Below, piece by piece: positions 17,615 through 26,684 of a stretch of DNA of 64,000 bases. The translations under genes were made by a program, and so were the position numbers. The stretch's first letter is position 1, and every line of letters begins with the position of its first letter. The notes beneath the pieces are model-generated. The model was not told the DNA's origin. It saw only the letters and a list, made by a program, of their open reading frames with translations, and did not search any database. Origin of the DNA: Pseudomonadota bacterium (GTDB lineage: Bacteria; Pseudomonadota; Gammaproteobacteria; Burkholderiales; Burkholderiaceae_B); assembly GCA_023439305.1 (NCBI GenBank), contig JAEXOO010000028.1, positions 124,001-188,000 of the forward strand, in the 5' to 3' direction.

Positions 17615-18055
17615 ATGAACACTATTCTTACCGTCTGCATCGGCAACATTTGCCGAAGTCCGGTTGCAGAAGGCTTGCTAAGACAAGCGCTGCCGGGAAA
17701 AAACATATTTTCCGCTGGCTTAGGTGCCCTTGTTGGGCATGAAGCTGAACCCACCGCCCAGGAGATTGCGCGTAAGCACGGGTTGGATATTTCCAGCCAT
17801 CGTGCTCAACAACTGACAAGTTTTCTGTGCCGCCAGGCCGACCTGATCCTGGTCATGGAAAGCATACACAAGCAGGAAGTCGAAGCCCGCTACCCCTTTA
17901 CCAAAGGCAAGGTGCATTGCCTTGGGCACATTAGCCCCACAGAAAAAATCGAGATCGCCGACCCGTACCGGCAGCCCAGAGAGGCCTTTGAAACCGCCCA
18001 TGACGCAATCACCCGCGGAGCCGCCCATTGGGCCGGTTTGATTCAGCGTTTGTAA
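17615..18055 (+). CDS. wzb: Low-molecular-weight protein-tyrosine phosphatase (Wzb/Etp)
   Basis: Cytosolic phosphatase that removes phosphate from the tyrosine cluster of Wzc and so lets polymer export cycle. The P-loop CIGNICRSP (residues 9-17) holds the nucleophilic Cys and the Arg, and the general-acid Asp is in IADPYRQP near residue 113. The 146-residue length is typical. It lies between wza and wzc on one transcript. Confidence 0.95.
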   Translation: MNTILTVCIGNICRSPVAEGLLRQALPGKNIFSAGLGALVGHEAEPTAQEIARKHGLDISSHRAQQLTSFLCRQADLILVMESIHKQEVEARYPFTKGKVHCLGHISPTEKIEIADPYRQPREAFETAHDAITRGAAHWAGLIQRL

Positions 18056-18088
18056 TGCCTTCAGCGCAACCAAGACGATTAAACATAC

Positions 18089-20311
18089 ATGACTAAAGCC
18101 AGTTCTATCTCTACACACGCGTCGGACTCTGAAGACGATATCAATCTGTTTGCGCTGCTGGACACGTTTCTGGATGCAAAATGGCTGATTGCCGGTATAG
18201 CGGGCGCAGTGACCGTCGTCGGCGCAGCCTATGCCATCTTGAGTGCGCCGGTCTATCAATCCAACCTGCTGGTGCAGGTTGAACAAAGCAATGGCGTGGC
18301 CGGTAATATGCTGGGAGAGCTGGGCTCCTTATTCGAAGGTCAATCCTCTGCCGCCGCCGAAATGGAAATCCTGCGCTCGCGCATGGTTGTGGGCCAGGCG
18401 GTTGATCAATTGCAACTGCACGTCGATGCCACTCCGAAATATATTCCGCTGATTGGCTCCTGGATGTCCAAACGGGCCACAGAACTTTCCAAGCCCGGTT
18501 TCCTGGGAATGTCGGGCTACGTCAGCGGCACGGAACGCATACAATTGGACCAATTTGCCATTCCAGCGAGCCTGGAGGGCAAAGAATTCACCCTGGTCAC
18601 CACTGAGCAAGGCTTCGAGCTGAATTCCCCCGATGGCGACACTTTGGCACAAGGGGCGGTCGGAGAACCCGTAGACTTCATCATAGAAGGGCAAACGGGG
18701 CAGATCAAAATCCGCAGCCTGGATGCCTTGCCTGGTGCACAATTTCACCTCGTTCGCAACTCCGAACAGGAAGTCTTGAGCGATCTGCAGAAAGAGCTCC
18801 AGATAGGGGAGCGGGGCCGTCAGTCCGGGATCATCAGTGTATCGCTCGAAAACACAGACCCAGCCCTGCTGGCAAGTACTCTGCAGGCCATCGGCAACGC
18901 CTATGTCCAGCAGAATACGGAACGCAAAGCAGCCGAAGCCGAAAAAACGCTGACGTTTCTGGACAGTTTCCTTCCCGAATTACGACAGCAGATGCAGGTC
19001 TCCGAGGACGACTACACCCGCTTCCGTGACAAGAACAAAACATTCGATCTGAGCGCGGAAGGCAAGGCAGCACTGGAAACCACAGTCGAACTGCAAGTCA
19101 AGCTTCTGGAGCTGCAACAGAAGCGCCGCGAATTGACACCTCAATACACAAGCGCCCACCCTGCCATCAAAACCATTGACCAGCAGATCGGCGCCCTGAA
19201 GAAAGAAATCCAACGCCTGGAAAACAATGCCCGGCGCATGCCTGACCTGGAGCAGCAATTGCTGAGCCTGACGCGCAATGTCAAGGTCAATAGCGAGCTG
19301 TACGTCAATCTGCTGAACAGCGCCCAGCAACTGCGTCTGGTCAAAGAAGGCAAGGTCGGCAACGTACGAGTCATCGACAATGCATTTGTGCCTGAAAAAC
19401 CCGTAAAACCCAAAAAAGCGCTGGTGGTAGCGGCTGCTCTGGCCATCGGCCTGTTCTTGGGCATGGGCATCGCCCTGCTGCGCAAATTCCTGCATGCTGG
19501 CCTGACCGAAGCCAATGAGATCGAGCAACATCTGGGCATGACGGTCTTCGCCACGGTGCCACGATCGCCCGATCAATTGAAGCTATACCAGGACATCGAT
19601 AAGAAAAAACCCGGCACGCACATTTTGGCAGAAAAGAAACCTAAAGACTTGTCAGTAGAGAGCCTGCGCAGCCTGCGCACGGCCCTGCAATTCGCCATGC
19701 TGAGCGCCAAGAACAACATCATCCTGATCTCCGGCGCAACCCCCGGCATCGGCAAGTCGTTCATCAGCGTGAACTTTGCCTACACCCTGGCTGCCAGCGA
19801 CAAACGGGTTCTGCTGATCGACAGCGACCTGCGCAAAGGCTATATGAACCAATACTTCGGCCTGCCACGCAATAACGGGCTCAGCGAACTGATCAGTGGC
19901 ACCATTTCGCGGGAACAGGCCATTCATAAAAATGCCGCACCGGGCCTGGATTTCATCAGCACCGGCGAACTGCCGCCCAACCCCGCAGAGCTATTACTGA
20001 ATCCGCGCAGCCAGGAACTGTTGAACAGCCTGGCCCAGGATTATGACTTTATCATCGTGGACTCCGCGCCTATCCTGGCCGTATCCGACACCCTGGCCTT
20101 GGTTGCACAAGCAGGCACCACATTTTTGGTCGCTCGCGCCGGCGTCACAACGTTGGGCGAGCTGGAAGAAACCGAAAAGCGCCTTCAGCGCGCCGGGGCA
20201 GAAAGCAATGGCGTCATCTTCAACGATGCCGTCATACGCAGCCGTCGGTATGGCAGCAAGTATGGTCACTATCAGTACCGCAACTACGATTACCAGAGCG
20301 AAAACGTATAA
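18089..20311 (+). CDS. wzc: Tyrosine-protein kinase / chain-length regulator (Wzc/Etk)
   Basis: Inner-membrane BY-kinase controlling polysaccharide polymerisation and export. The 740-residue protein has a Wzz domain with a first membrane helix near residues 35-55, a long periplasmic coiled-coil/GNVR region, a second helix near 445-465, and a cytoplasmic kinase. The kinase shows Walker A SGATPGIGKS (about 547), Walker A' VLLIDSDLRKG and Walker B FIIVDSAP. The C-terminus is a tyrosine cluster with six Tyr in the last 20 residues, the autophosphorylation site acted on by Wzb. Confidence 0.95.
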   Translation: MTKASSISTHASDSEDDINLFALLDTFLDAKWLIAGIAGAVTVVGAAYAILSAPVYQSNLLVQVEQSNGVAGNMLGELGSLFEGQSSAAAEMEILRSRMVVGQAVDQLQLHVDATPKYIPLIGSWMSKRATELSKPGFLGMSGYVSGTERIQLDQFAIPASLEGKEFTLVTTEQGFELNSPDGDTLAQGAVGEPVDFIIEGQTGQIKIRSLDALPGAQFHLVRNSEQEVLSDLQKELQIGERGRQSGIISVSLENTDPALLASTLQAIGNAYVQQNTERKAAEAEKTLTFLDSFLPELRQQMQVSEDDYTRFRDKNKTFDLSAEGKAALETTVELQVKLLELQQKRRELTPQYTSAHPAIKTIDQQIGALKKEIQRLENNARRMPDLEQQLLSLTRNVKVNSELYVNLLNSAQQLRLVKEGKVGNVRVIDNAFVPEKPVKPKKALVVAAALAIGLFLGMGIALLRKFLHAGLTEANEIEQHLGMTVFATVPRSPDQLKLYQDIDKKKPGTHILAEKKPKDLSVESLRSLRTALQFAMLSAKNNIILISGATPGIGKSFISVNFAYTLAASDKRVLLIDSDLRKGYMNQYFGLPRNNGLSELISGTISREQAIHKNAAPGLDFISTGELPPNPAELLLNPRSQELLNSLAQDYDFIIVDSAPILAVSDTLALVAQAGTTFLVARAGVTTLGELEETEKRLQRAGAESNGVIFNDAVIRSRRYGSKYGHYQYRNYDYQSENV

Positions 20312-20387
20312 AACGGCAGGGCTCACGCTTGGTTCTGCACAACTGATCGTGCATGATACGGTCCGCAAAGCGATCTCAGCCCCTCAA

Positions 20388-20422
20388 ACAAAGGCGTGTG
20401 CTTGAATCGGACACGCCCTTTG
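20388..20422 (+). terminator. Hairpin between wzc and the YjbE-like gene
   Basis: CAAAGGCGTGT and ACACGCCCTTTG form a long stem with one bulged base. The following TGTGTTTGCG is only moderately U-rich. It lies in the 230-base gap after wzc and could reduce transcription into the next genes, which would make antitermination useful there. Confidence 0.4.
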
Positions 20423-20541
20423 TGTTTGCGGATGGTCTTCCGGCCTGTCTGCAAGCTCAGTGCTTACCGCCGGGAAAACAGGGCTTCGGCCATAGGTGCG
20501 CCTATTCGGCGCTTCCATCAATTGTTATAAGGATGCACGTA

Positions 20542-20832
20542 ATGACGACAATCCTGAAGAAAACTGTCAGCGCAGCCGTGCTGGCTTTGTTTTCGACTGC
20601 CGTACTGGCACAAGCTGCACCAGCTCCAGCGGCTGCCAGCCAAACCACCACCACCTCATCGACCGCAGCCGCTGGCGGCGCCAGCGCGGGTGTAGGCGCC
20701 GCTGCCATCGCAACCCCCGTCGTGGTAGCAGCCAGTGTCGCCGCTTTGGCTGTAGCCGGTGTCGTGGCTGCCGCATCGCAATCGTCGGGCAGCGACTCGA
20801 CAACCCACCACAGCACGACTTCCCACCACTAA
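20542..20832 (+). CDS. YjbE/GfcA-like small exported low-complexity protein
   Basis: The 96-residue product has a clear signal peptide (MTTILKKTVSAAVLALFSTAVLAQ), then an Ala/Thr/Ser-rich stretch, a hydrophobic Ala/Val segment (about 55-80) and a His/Ser/Thr tail. Composition, length and its place directly before a YjbH gene match YjbE and GfcA of Escherichia coli exopolysaccharide operons; the biochemical role of those is unknown. ATG 20542 is preferred over ATG 20533 because AAGGA (20529-20533) is correctly spaced for it. Confidence 0.7.
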   Translation: MTTILKKTVSAAVLALFSTAVLAQAAPAPAAASQTTTTSSTAAAGGASAGVGAAAIATPVVVAASVAALAVAGVVAAASQSSGSDSTTHHSTTSHH

Positions 20833-20856
20833 TCGTTTCTTTTCAACGCGACAATC

Positions 20857-23046
20857 ATGAGTTGTTTCAAGCGCGGCGCTGCTGCGCCGCGCCGGTTGCC
20901 TAGTGCAACAGTTCGCGTGGTGGTGGCTAGTGTGCTGCTGGGCCCAAGTCTCGCGGCTTGGGCCCAGCCTGCCAGCAATGGCTTAAGCGGCCTTATCCAT
21001 ATGCCCTCTGCACGTATGGAAGATGATGGAACGCTGACTGCTGGTTATTCCTATGCCCGGCCATACAGCACCCCTTATATTGGGATTCAGGCCCTGCCAT
21101 TTTTACAGTTCGCTGGACGCTATACACGTGTCATCGGGGTGCCCGACCTAGGTTTGGGTAGCAAATATGGCGACTACAAAGACAAATCCGCCGCCTTCAA
21201 GCTTCGTATCCTGCCGGAAAACGCCTGGGGACAGTGGTGGATTCCGGAAGTAGCAGTAGGTGTAGATGACTTTCAAGGCACACAGCTGTTCAGAAGTGAA
21301 TTCATCGCTGCCAGCAAAAAGTTGGATTTTGGCTATGGTCAAGCCGACCTGACGGCAGGCTATGGACGCAAGCGGATTGACGGCCTTTTCGCTGGTGTGC
21401 GCTTCAAGCTGAATGATCTCCCCTCCTGGGCTCTGGTCACCGAGTATGACAAGACTAATTACAGTTTCGACCCAAACTTCGCTCGGTCCGGACAAGCAGC
21501 TCGCAAGACAGGCAGCTGGAACGCTGCACTGGAATACACATGGGGCCCTTTGACTCTGCAAGCCGGTCGCCAGCGCAACCAGAACATTTACAACGTATCC
21601 CTGGCTATCCCCTTGCAGCAGCGGGAATTCATTCCCAAGTCAGACGAAGTCGGCCCCTTTGAAAATGGCGCCTGGGCCAGCGACGGGCCGCGTCCTACCC
21701 TGCACCAGTGGGAGACGGACCGCATCTGGCGCCAAAGTCTGCTGCGCAAGCTGCACGCTGAGGGTCTGCGGAACGTACGCATGGCATGGCGCGACGGCAC
21801 CATGGCAGTCACCGTATCCAGCGACCGATATCGTTACGCCTCCCGTGGCGTCGGACGCACCGCCCGCCTGGTCATGGCGTATGCCCCGCTGGAAACCGAA
21901 CGCGTTGAAATTACCTGGGAAACCCTGGACATGGCCGGCATGACCTGGGTCTTTGACGATGCTACCGTGCTGCAGCGCTATTTCGCCGGCACGGCGACGC
22001 GTGCGGAGCTGGCCAGCGCCGTGCAATTACACTACGCCGACCCCAATGGCCGCAGCCAAGCCGCCCGCGCCAACGATCTGGACAGCACTCTGGATGAACT
22101 GGCAGCCAACGACCGAATCACCTTCGGGCGCAACCTGCTGTCGCTGCGTGGCGGCACCACGGGTCAATCCAATATTTCATTGACACCCTACGTCAGCACT
22201 TTCCTGAATGACCCCAGCGGAGCGTTCAAGTATGACTTGGGCCTGAACCTGGGCGCCCAGGCCCACTTGGGCCGCGGCTGGTGGTTCAACGGCAGTGTCA
22301 TGGGCAGCGTGATTGAGAACGTTTCAGACGTTACCCAAGAATCAAACTCCGAACTACCCCATGTCCGCTCCGACTTGGCTAAATATCGTGAAGGAGCCAA
22401 GGTCAAAATCAGCTCATTAATGCTGAACAAATACTGGCAGCCGGCAGAGCGCACTTACCTGCGCGCCTCCGCTGGTCTGTACGAAGAAATGTTCGGCGGC
22501 GCCGGCATACAAGCCCTGTATCTACACTCGGGCGGCCGTCTGGCCTGGGATATCGCTATTGACGGAGTACGCCAGCGCGACTTCAAAGGCACGGGCTTCC
22601 AGGACTACAAGACTGTGACAGCCCTGGCCTCCATGCATTACCAAGTACCTGGCTTTGACGGTCTGACCGCGACTGTGCGCGCCGGCCGTTTCCTAGCGCG
22701 TGACAATGGCGTGCGCCTGGAGCTGAGCCGCACTTTCCGTTCGGGCGTGCAACTAGGCTTGTGGTACACCCGTACCAACGGCAACGATACGCAATCGCCC
22801 GGTACACCAAGCAGTCCCTATATGGATAAGGGTGTATTCATGCGTATTCCTTTGTCCACGATGATGACACGAGATACCAGCTCCATCGTGAACTTCAGCC
22901 TTTCTCCATGGAACCGCGACGTGGGCCAAATGGTTGCCTCCCCCACCGATCTCTACCAGACCATGCGCTCCGGCTGGCTGGACAATGCACTGGAAGGCGA
23001 CGGACTGCGCTCGTTTGGAGATGTCCCAACGGAGGATACGCCGTGA
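20857..23046 (+). CDS. YjbH/GfcD-family exopolysaccharide outer-membrane protein
   Basis: Large predicted beta-barrel protein of the YjbH family, linked to exopolysaccharide and group 4 capsule secretion. An export signal (about residues 1-36) precedes the family start NGLSGLIHMPSARMEDDGTL. Many alternating-hydrophobicity strands follow, such as LKYDLGLNLGAQAHLGRGWW-like segments. At 729 residues it is close to E. coli YjbH (about 700). It follows the YjbE-like gene by 24 bases and overlaps the MORN gene by 4 bases (GTGA), so these three are likely translated together. YjbF/GfcB and YjbG/GfcC homologues are missing. Confidence 0.85.
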   Translation: MSCFKRGAAAPRRLPSATVRVVVASVLLGPSLAAWAQPASNGLSGLIHMPSARMEDDGTLTAGYSYARPYSTPYIGIQALPFLQFAGRYTRVIGVPDLGLGSKYGDYKDKSAAFKLRILPENAWGQWWIPEVAVGVDDFQGTQLFRSEFIAASKKLDFGYGQADLTAGYGRKRIDGLFAGVRFKLNDLPSWALVTEYDKTNYSFDPNFARSGQAARKTGSWNAALEYTWGPLTLQAGRQRNQNIYNVSLAIPLQQREFIPKSDEVGPFENGAWASDGPRPTLHQWETDRIWRQSLLRKLHAEGLRNVRMAWRDGTMAVTVSSDRYRYASRGVGRTARLVMAYAPLETERVEITWETLDMAGMTWVFDDATVLQRYFAGTATRAELASAVQLHYADPNGRSQAARANDLDSTLDELAANDRITFGRNLLSLRGGTTGQSNISLTPYVSTFLNDPSGAFKYDLGLNLGAQAHLGRGWWFNGSVMGSVIENVSDVTQESNSELPHVRSDLAKYREGAKVKISSLMLNKYWQPAERTYLRASAGLYEEMFGGAGIQALYLHSGGRLAWDIAIDGVRQRDFKGTGFQDYKTVTALASMHYQVPGFDGLTATVRAGRFLARDNGVRLELSRTFRSGVQLGLWYTRTNGNDTQSPGTPSSPYMDKGVFMRIPLSTMMTRDTSSIVNFSLSPWNRDVGQMVASPTDLYQTMRSGWLDNALEGDGLRSFGDVPTEDTP

Positions 23047-23747
23047 GTATTGTCCGATATGCGTTGGCAACCGTATTTGCTTGGCTCTTGGTGGCCCCAG
23101 CCACAGCCCAAGAGGTCCACCAACAATGCAAAGTACTAGACTCAGAGTTGCAATTGTCCTACGAGGGTGATTGCGTAAACGGTGCGGCTTTCGGTACAGG
23201 CCTAGCCCGGGGACAAGATGGGGCCTGGTATGAAGGACAATTCATGGCAGGAGCCAAAACCGGACAAGGAAAGAAGCGCTACCCGACAGGTGATGTCTAT
23301 ACCGGACAATGGAAACGCGACAAGCGCCATGGGTATGGAGAATACGAATTTGGTGAAGGCTCCCCGTGGCGCGGCGACCGCTACGAAGGTTACTGGCAGG
23401 ACGACCTGCGACACGGGACAGGGACCTATATTTTTTATCCATCCAATGACCGTTTTGAAGCCCATTGGAAGAATGGCGGAACGGACTCGTTGGGAACCAC
23501 AACGCTAGCCAGACGGAAGTGGGCATATCAGGCTGTCGCTGCTGCAATATCTAAACCTGGAACTTACGTCTGCTCTGTTACGACAGATGGGGCATCTCCA
23601 CGCAGGATAGCCAGAGGGGAGGTTATCGAAGCCTTAGAGGATCGCGTCCGCGTATTGGTAAACAGTAAAGAAATCATCGAAAACAGCACATTAAAAATAA
23701 ATCCACGGTGGGATGTAGTCACCGAATGGATTGCATGCAAACCCTAA
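23043..23747 (+). CDS. Exported MORN-repeat protein
   Basis: The 234-residue protein has a signal peptide ending near ATAQ (about residue 23) and at least four MORN-type repeats between about residues 40 and 135, with motifs such as YEGQFMAGAKTGQGKKRY, YTGQWKRDKRHGYGEY and YEGYWQDDLRHGTGTY. A C-terminal 90-residue region is not recognised. GTG 23043 is used because it overlaps the yjbH stop (GTGA) and yields a signal peptide; the frame runs further upstream inside yjbH. MORN repeats usually bind lipid or protein partners. Here, in the YjbH operon, a role in envelope polysaccharide secretion is inferred. Confidence 0.75.
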   Translation: MSIVRYALATVFAWLLVAPATAQEVHQQCKVLDSELQLSYEGDCVNGAAFGTGLARGQDGAWYEGQFMAGAKTGQGKKRYPTGDVYTGQWKRDKRHGYGEYEFGEGSPWRGDRYEGYWQDDLRHGTGTYIFYPSNDRFEAHWKNGGTDSLGTTTLARRKWAYQAVAAAISKPGTYVCSVTTDGASPRRIARGEVIEALEDRVRVLVNSKEIIENSTLKINPRWDVVTEWIACKP

Positions 23748-23783
23748 CCTCTTTAGGTGAAAAAACCATTACATCACATATAA

Positions 23784-24995
23784 ATGCCTAAGATACTTAA
23801 CGAAAGAATTCTAAGTCTGTCATTACGGTCTGCTACGCTAGGCGGAAAGTTTTTGCTGATTTTCTTTTTAGCAAAGTTTCTTTCAGCTGAAGAAGTAGGA
23901 CTATATGGACTATTAGCCACGACCAGCAGTTATCTTTTATTTGTCGTTGGCCTTGACTTCTACACATACAGCACTAGAGATATTCTTTTTAGACCAGAAG
24001 AAAAATGGGGCTCTTACATCAAAAGCCAACTGCTATTTTACGTAACTATGTACATAGCAAGCATACCCATATTTCTATGCGTGTTTTATTATAAACTCCT
24101 TCCTTGGTACCTAGCACCCTGGCTATATCTAATAACAATATTAGAACACATAGCCCAGGAACTAAATCGTTTTCTGGTTGTAATTGGCAGGCCAATGAGC
24201 GCCAATATAGTTCTTTTTTTTAGATCGGGAATTTGGTGCGTTATAGCCATACCAGTACTCTCTCTATCAGAGGAAATTAGAAACCTAAATACAATACTAA
24301 CTTTATGGACTATAGGCGGCATATCTGCCATTGCATTTGGCATCAAAGACATAAAAACAAATAAACATATATCCTTAAAAGGAAAAATAGAATTTCAATG
24401 GATTTTAAAAGGCTTAAAAACAGCCATCCCATTGCTTATCGGAACATTGTTCCTACGAGCAATCTTCACGTTAGATAAATACTGGTTCGAAAGCCTTAAT
24501 TCTTTGGAGATTTTAGCGGCTTATATACTCTTTTTCAATCTAAGCAATGCATTACAATCATTCTTAGACGCAAGCGTTTTTATTCACTCATACCCAAAAT
24601 TAATAAAGCAAAAAAATAACGCAGTAGAGTTTAAAAAAGAATCCAAGAAGTTATTAAAACAAACATTAGTTGTAATAATAATATTTTCGTTATTATCCGC
24701 AGCCTCCTTGCCAATAATAGTAAAAATAATTGACAACCCAAACTACACCAACAACACACAACTTTTTTACGTGTTACTAATAGCTGTATCTTTATTTTGC
24801 TTAAGCATGGTCCCACACTTTATTCTTTATTCAAAAAATAAAGATAAAATTATTATAAAAAGCCACAGCTATGCATTTTTTATTTTTATAATTTCATCAT
24901 ATATATTAAGCTTATATACAGACAAATTTGCAATACCTATTGGACTATGCATTACATTTTCATACCTTACCGTGTACAAATACTCAAAAACATAA
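23784..24995 (+). CDS. Wzx-like polysaccharide flippase
   Basis: Integral membrane protein of the MOP superfamily that moves lipid-linked repeat units across the inner membrane. The 403-residue product has about 12 hydrophobic segments, starts with the usual LSLRSATLGGKFLLIFFLAK first-helix region, and lacks any soluble domain. This gene marks a sharp fall in GC content that persists to about 31 kb, a sign of a transferred serotype-specific cassette. Sequence drift in this family makes assignment rest on topology and position. Confidence 0.78.
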   Translation: MPKILNERILSLSLRSATLGGKFLLIFFLAKFLSAEEVGLYGLLATTSSYLLFVVGLDFYTYSTRDILFRPEEKWGSYIKSQLLFYVTMYIASIPIFLCVFYYKLLPWYLAPWLYLITILEHIAQELNRFLVVIGRPMSANIVLFFRSGIWCVIAIPVLSLSEEIRNLNTILTLWTIGGISAIAFGIKDIKTNKHISLKGKIEFQWILKGLKTAIPLLIGTLFLRAIFTLDKYWFESLNSLEILAAYILFFNLSNALQSFLDASVFIHSYPKLIKQKNNAVEFKKESKKLLKQTLVVIIIFSLLSAASLPIIVKIIDNPNYTNNTQLFYVLLIAVSLFCLSMVPHFILYSKNKDKIIIKSHSYAFFIFIISSYILSLYTDKFAIPIGLCITFSYLTVYKYSKT

Positions 24996-25025
24996 AGTTT
25001 TAATAATATTTATATTGAGAGAAAA

Positions 25026-26675
25026 TTGAATATCGCAATCATAATACCTGCACGGGGCGGATCCAAAGGCATTCCAAGAAAAGCATTGCGCCCTTTAGCT
25101 GGCCACCCATTAATTAGCTACTCAATAAAAACAGCTCTACAAGTAGAAACGAAACATAAAATCAACGTGTTTGTATCTACCGATGACGAAGAAATTGCTT
25201 TGATAGCAGAACGATTCGGCGCAAAAGTAATAAAAAGAGAAGAAAACCTAAGCTCAGACAAAATAACCCTTGATCCAGTAATTTTAGATGCCATAGAAAA
25301 AATAGAAAAAATGAATGGCAATGACTTGGACATAATCATTACCATACAGCCTACTTCGCCCTTAATCAAAAAAACTGAAATAGAAGAAACAATAAAAATA
25401 TTCGAAAATGATCAAACGACAGATACCGTAATGGCTGTAGTGGATGACCGCCACTTGAGATGGGGCATAGATAGCCAAGGAAATGCAAAGCCAGAATATC
25501 AATCCCGATTAAATCGCCAACAGCTACCAAAATCCTATAAGGAAACCGGATCCATTATCGCCTGCACTAGAAAGACGATAAACAGCGGATCTAGGATAGG
25601 AGAAAATATCAAGCTCCTAGAAATTCCATTCGAAAGAAGTATAGATATAGACTCTATTTACGATTGGTATATTTGCGAAAATATTCTAAAAAAGAAAAAA
25701 ATCTTATTTCATGTAGTCGGGTATGCGGAGGTTGGCTTAGGACATGTATACAGAACACTAATGTTAGCCAATGAATTTATTATGCATGATATCGTATTTC
25801 TAGTAGATGAAGAAAGCCATCTAGCATACGAGAATATTAAAAAATTCAATTACAATGTAATAAAAGAAAAAAAAGAAAATATAATAAATGAAATAAAAAA
25901 TATAAATCCAGATCTAATAATTAATGACATACTAGACACTGACAAAGAGCTCATTCAAAAGCAAAAAGAAATAGGAAGCAAAGTCGTAAACTTCGAAGAC
26001 CTTGGCTCTGGAAAAAACCATGCTGATTTGGTTTTTAATGCCTTATACCCAGAAAGCACCAAGGCCCCTCATATTCACAGCGGCCCCTCCTACTTTTGCT
26101 TACGTGACGAATTTATATATCCATCAGATACAAATAACACAAAAACGACTATCGAAAATATATTACTTACTTTTGGAGGAGTCGATGAAGGAAATCTAAC
26201 TAATAGGATACTCGAAGTAGTAGCCCCTATATGTGCAGAAAGAAAAATAAAAATAACCATAATTACCGGGCCAGGTTATAAATATCAAAACAAGTTGACA
26301 CAAAACATAGAAAAAAACTGCAATCAAGAAATAGAATATATAAAAACCACAAATAGAATTTCTGATTACATGATGAAAGCCGATATGGCCATCACATCTG
26401 GAGGTCGAACTGTTCTTGAGCTTTCTGCGTGTAATGTGCCGACCATGGTGATTTGTCAAAACACTAGAGAAACCACGCATATTTTTGCTGATATTTCTCA
26501 TGGGGTAGTAAATCTAGGATATAGAGAAAATGTATCCGATGAAATAATTGCAGCATCATTTAAAAACATCCTTGACAACAGTGATCTTAGAGATAAGATG
26601 AAAAAATCTATGAAAGAGTTAGATTTAAACGTTGGCAAGAAAAACGTGGTCGCTTTAATTAATCAACTAATTTGA
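25026..26675 (+). CDS. Fusion of CMP-nonulosonate cytidylyltransferase (NeuA/PseF-like) and PseG-like UDP-sugar hydrolase
   Basis: Two enzymes in one 549-residue chain. Residues 1-225 are a nucleotidyltransferase activating a nonulosonic acid with CTP: start IAIIIPARGGSKGIPRKALR, then FVSTDDEEIA and QPTSPLI. Residues 228-549 are a GT-B-like domain related to PseG, which removes UDP from a 6-deoxy-diacetamido-hexose: GLGHVYR near residue 236, LLTFGGVDEGNL, and TSGGRTVLELSA. TTG 25026 is the only start matching the family N-terminus. Very AT-rich. Together with the following NeuB this indicates a pseudaminic/legionaminic-type acid, but the dehydratase, aminotransferase and acetyltransferase are not in the window. 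Confidence 0.85.
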   Translation: MNIAIIIPARGGSKGIPRKALRPLAGHPLISYSIKTALQVETKHKINVFVSTDDEEIALIAERFGAKVIKREENLSSDKITLDPVILDAIEKIEKMNGNDLDIIITIQPTSPLIKKTEIEETIKIFENDQTTDTVMAVVDDRHLRWGIDSQGNAKPEYQSRLNRQQLPKSYKETGSIIACTRKTINSGSRIGENIKLLEIPFERSIDIDSIYDWYICENILKKKKILFHVVGYAEVGLGHVYRTLMLANEFIMHDIVFLVDEESHLAYENIKKFNYNVIKEKKENIINEIKNINPDLIINDILDTDKELIQKQKEIGSKVVNFEDLGSGKNHADLVFNALYPESTKAPHIHSGPSYFCLRDEFIYPSDTNNTKTTIENILLTFGGVDEGNLTNRILEVVAPICAERKIKITIITGPGYKYQNKLTQNIEKNCNQEIEYIKTTNRISDYMMKADMAITSGGRTVLELSACNVPTMVICQNTRETTHIFADISHGVVNLGYRENVSDEIIAASFKNILDNSDLRDKMKKSMKELDLNVGKKNVVALINQLI

Positions 26676-26684
26676 ATTTCCATT

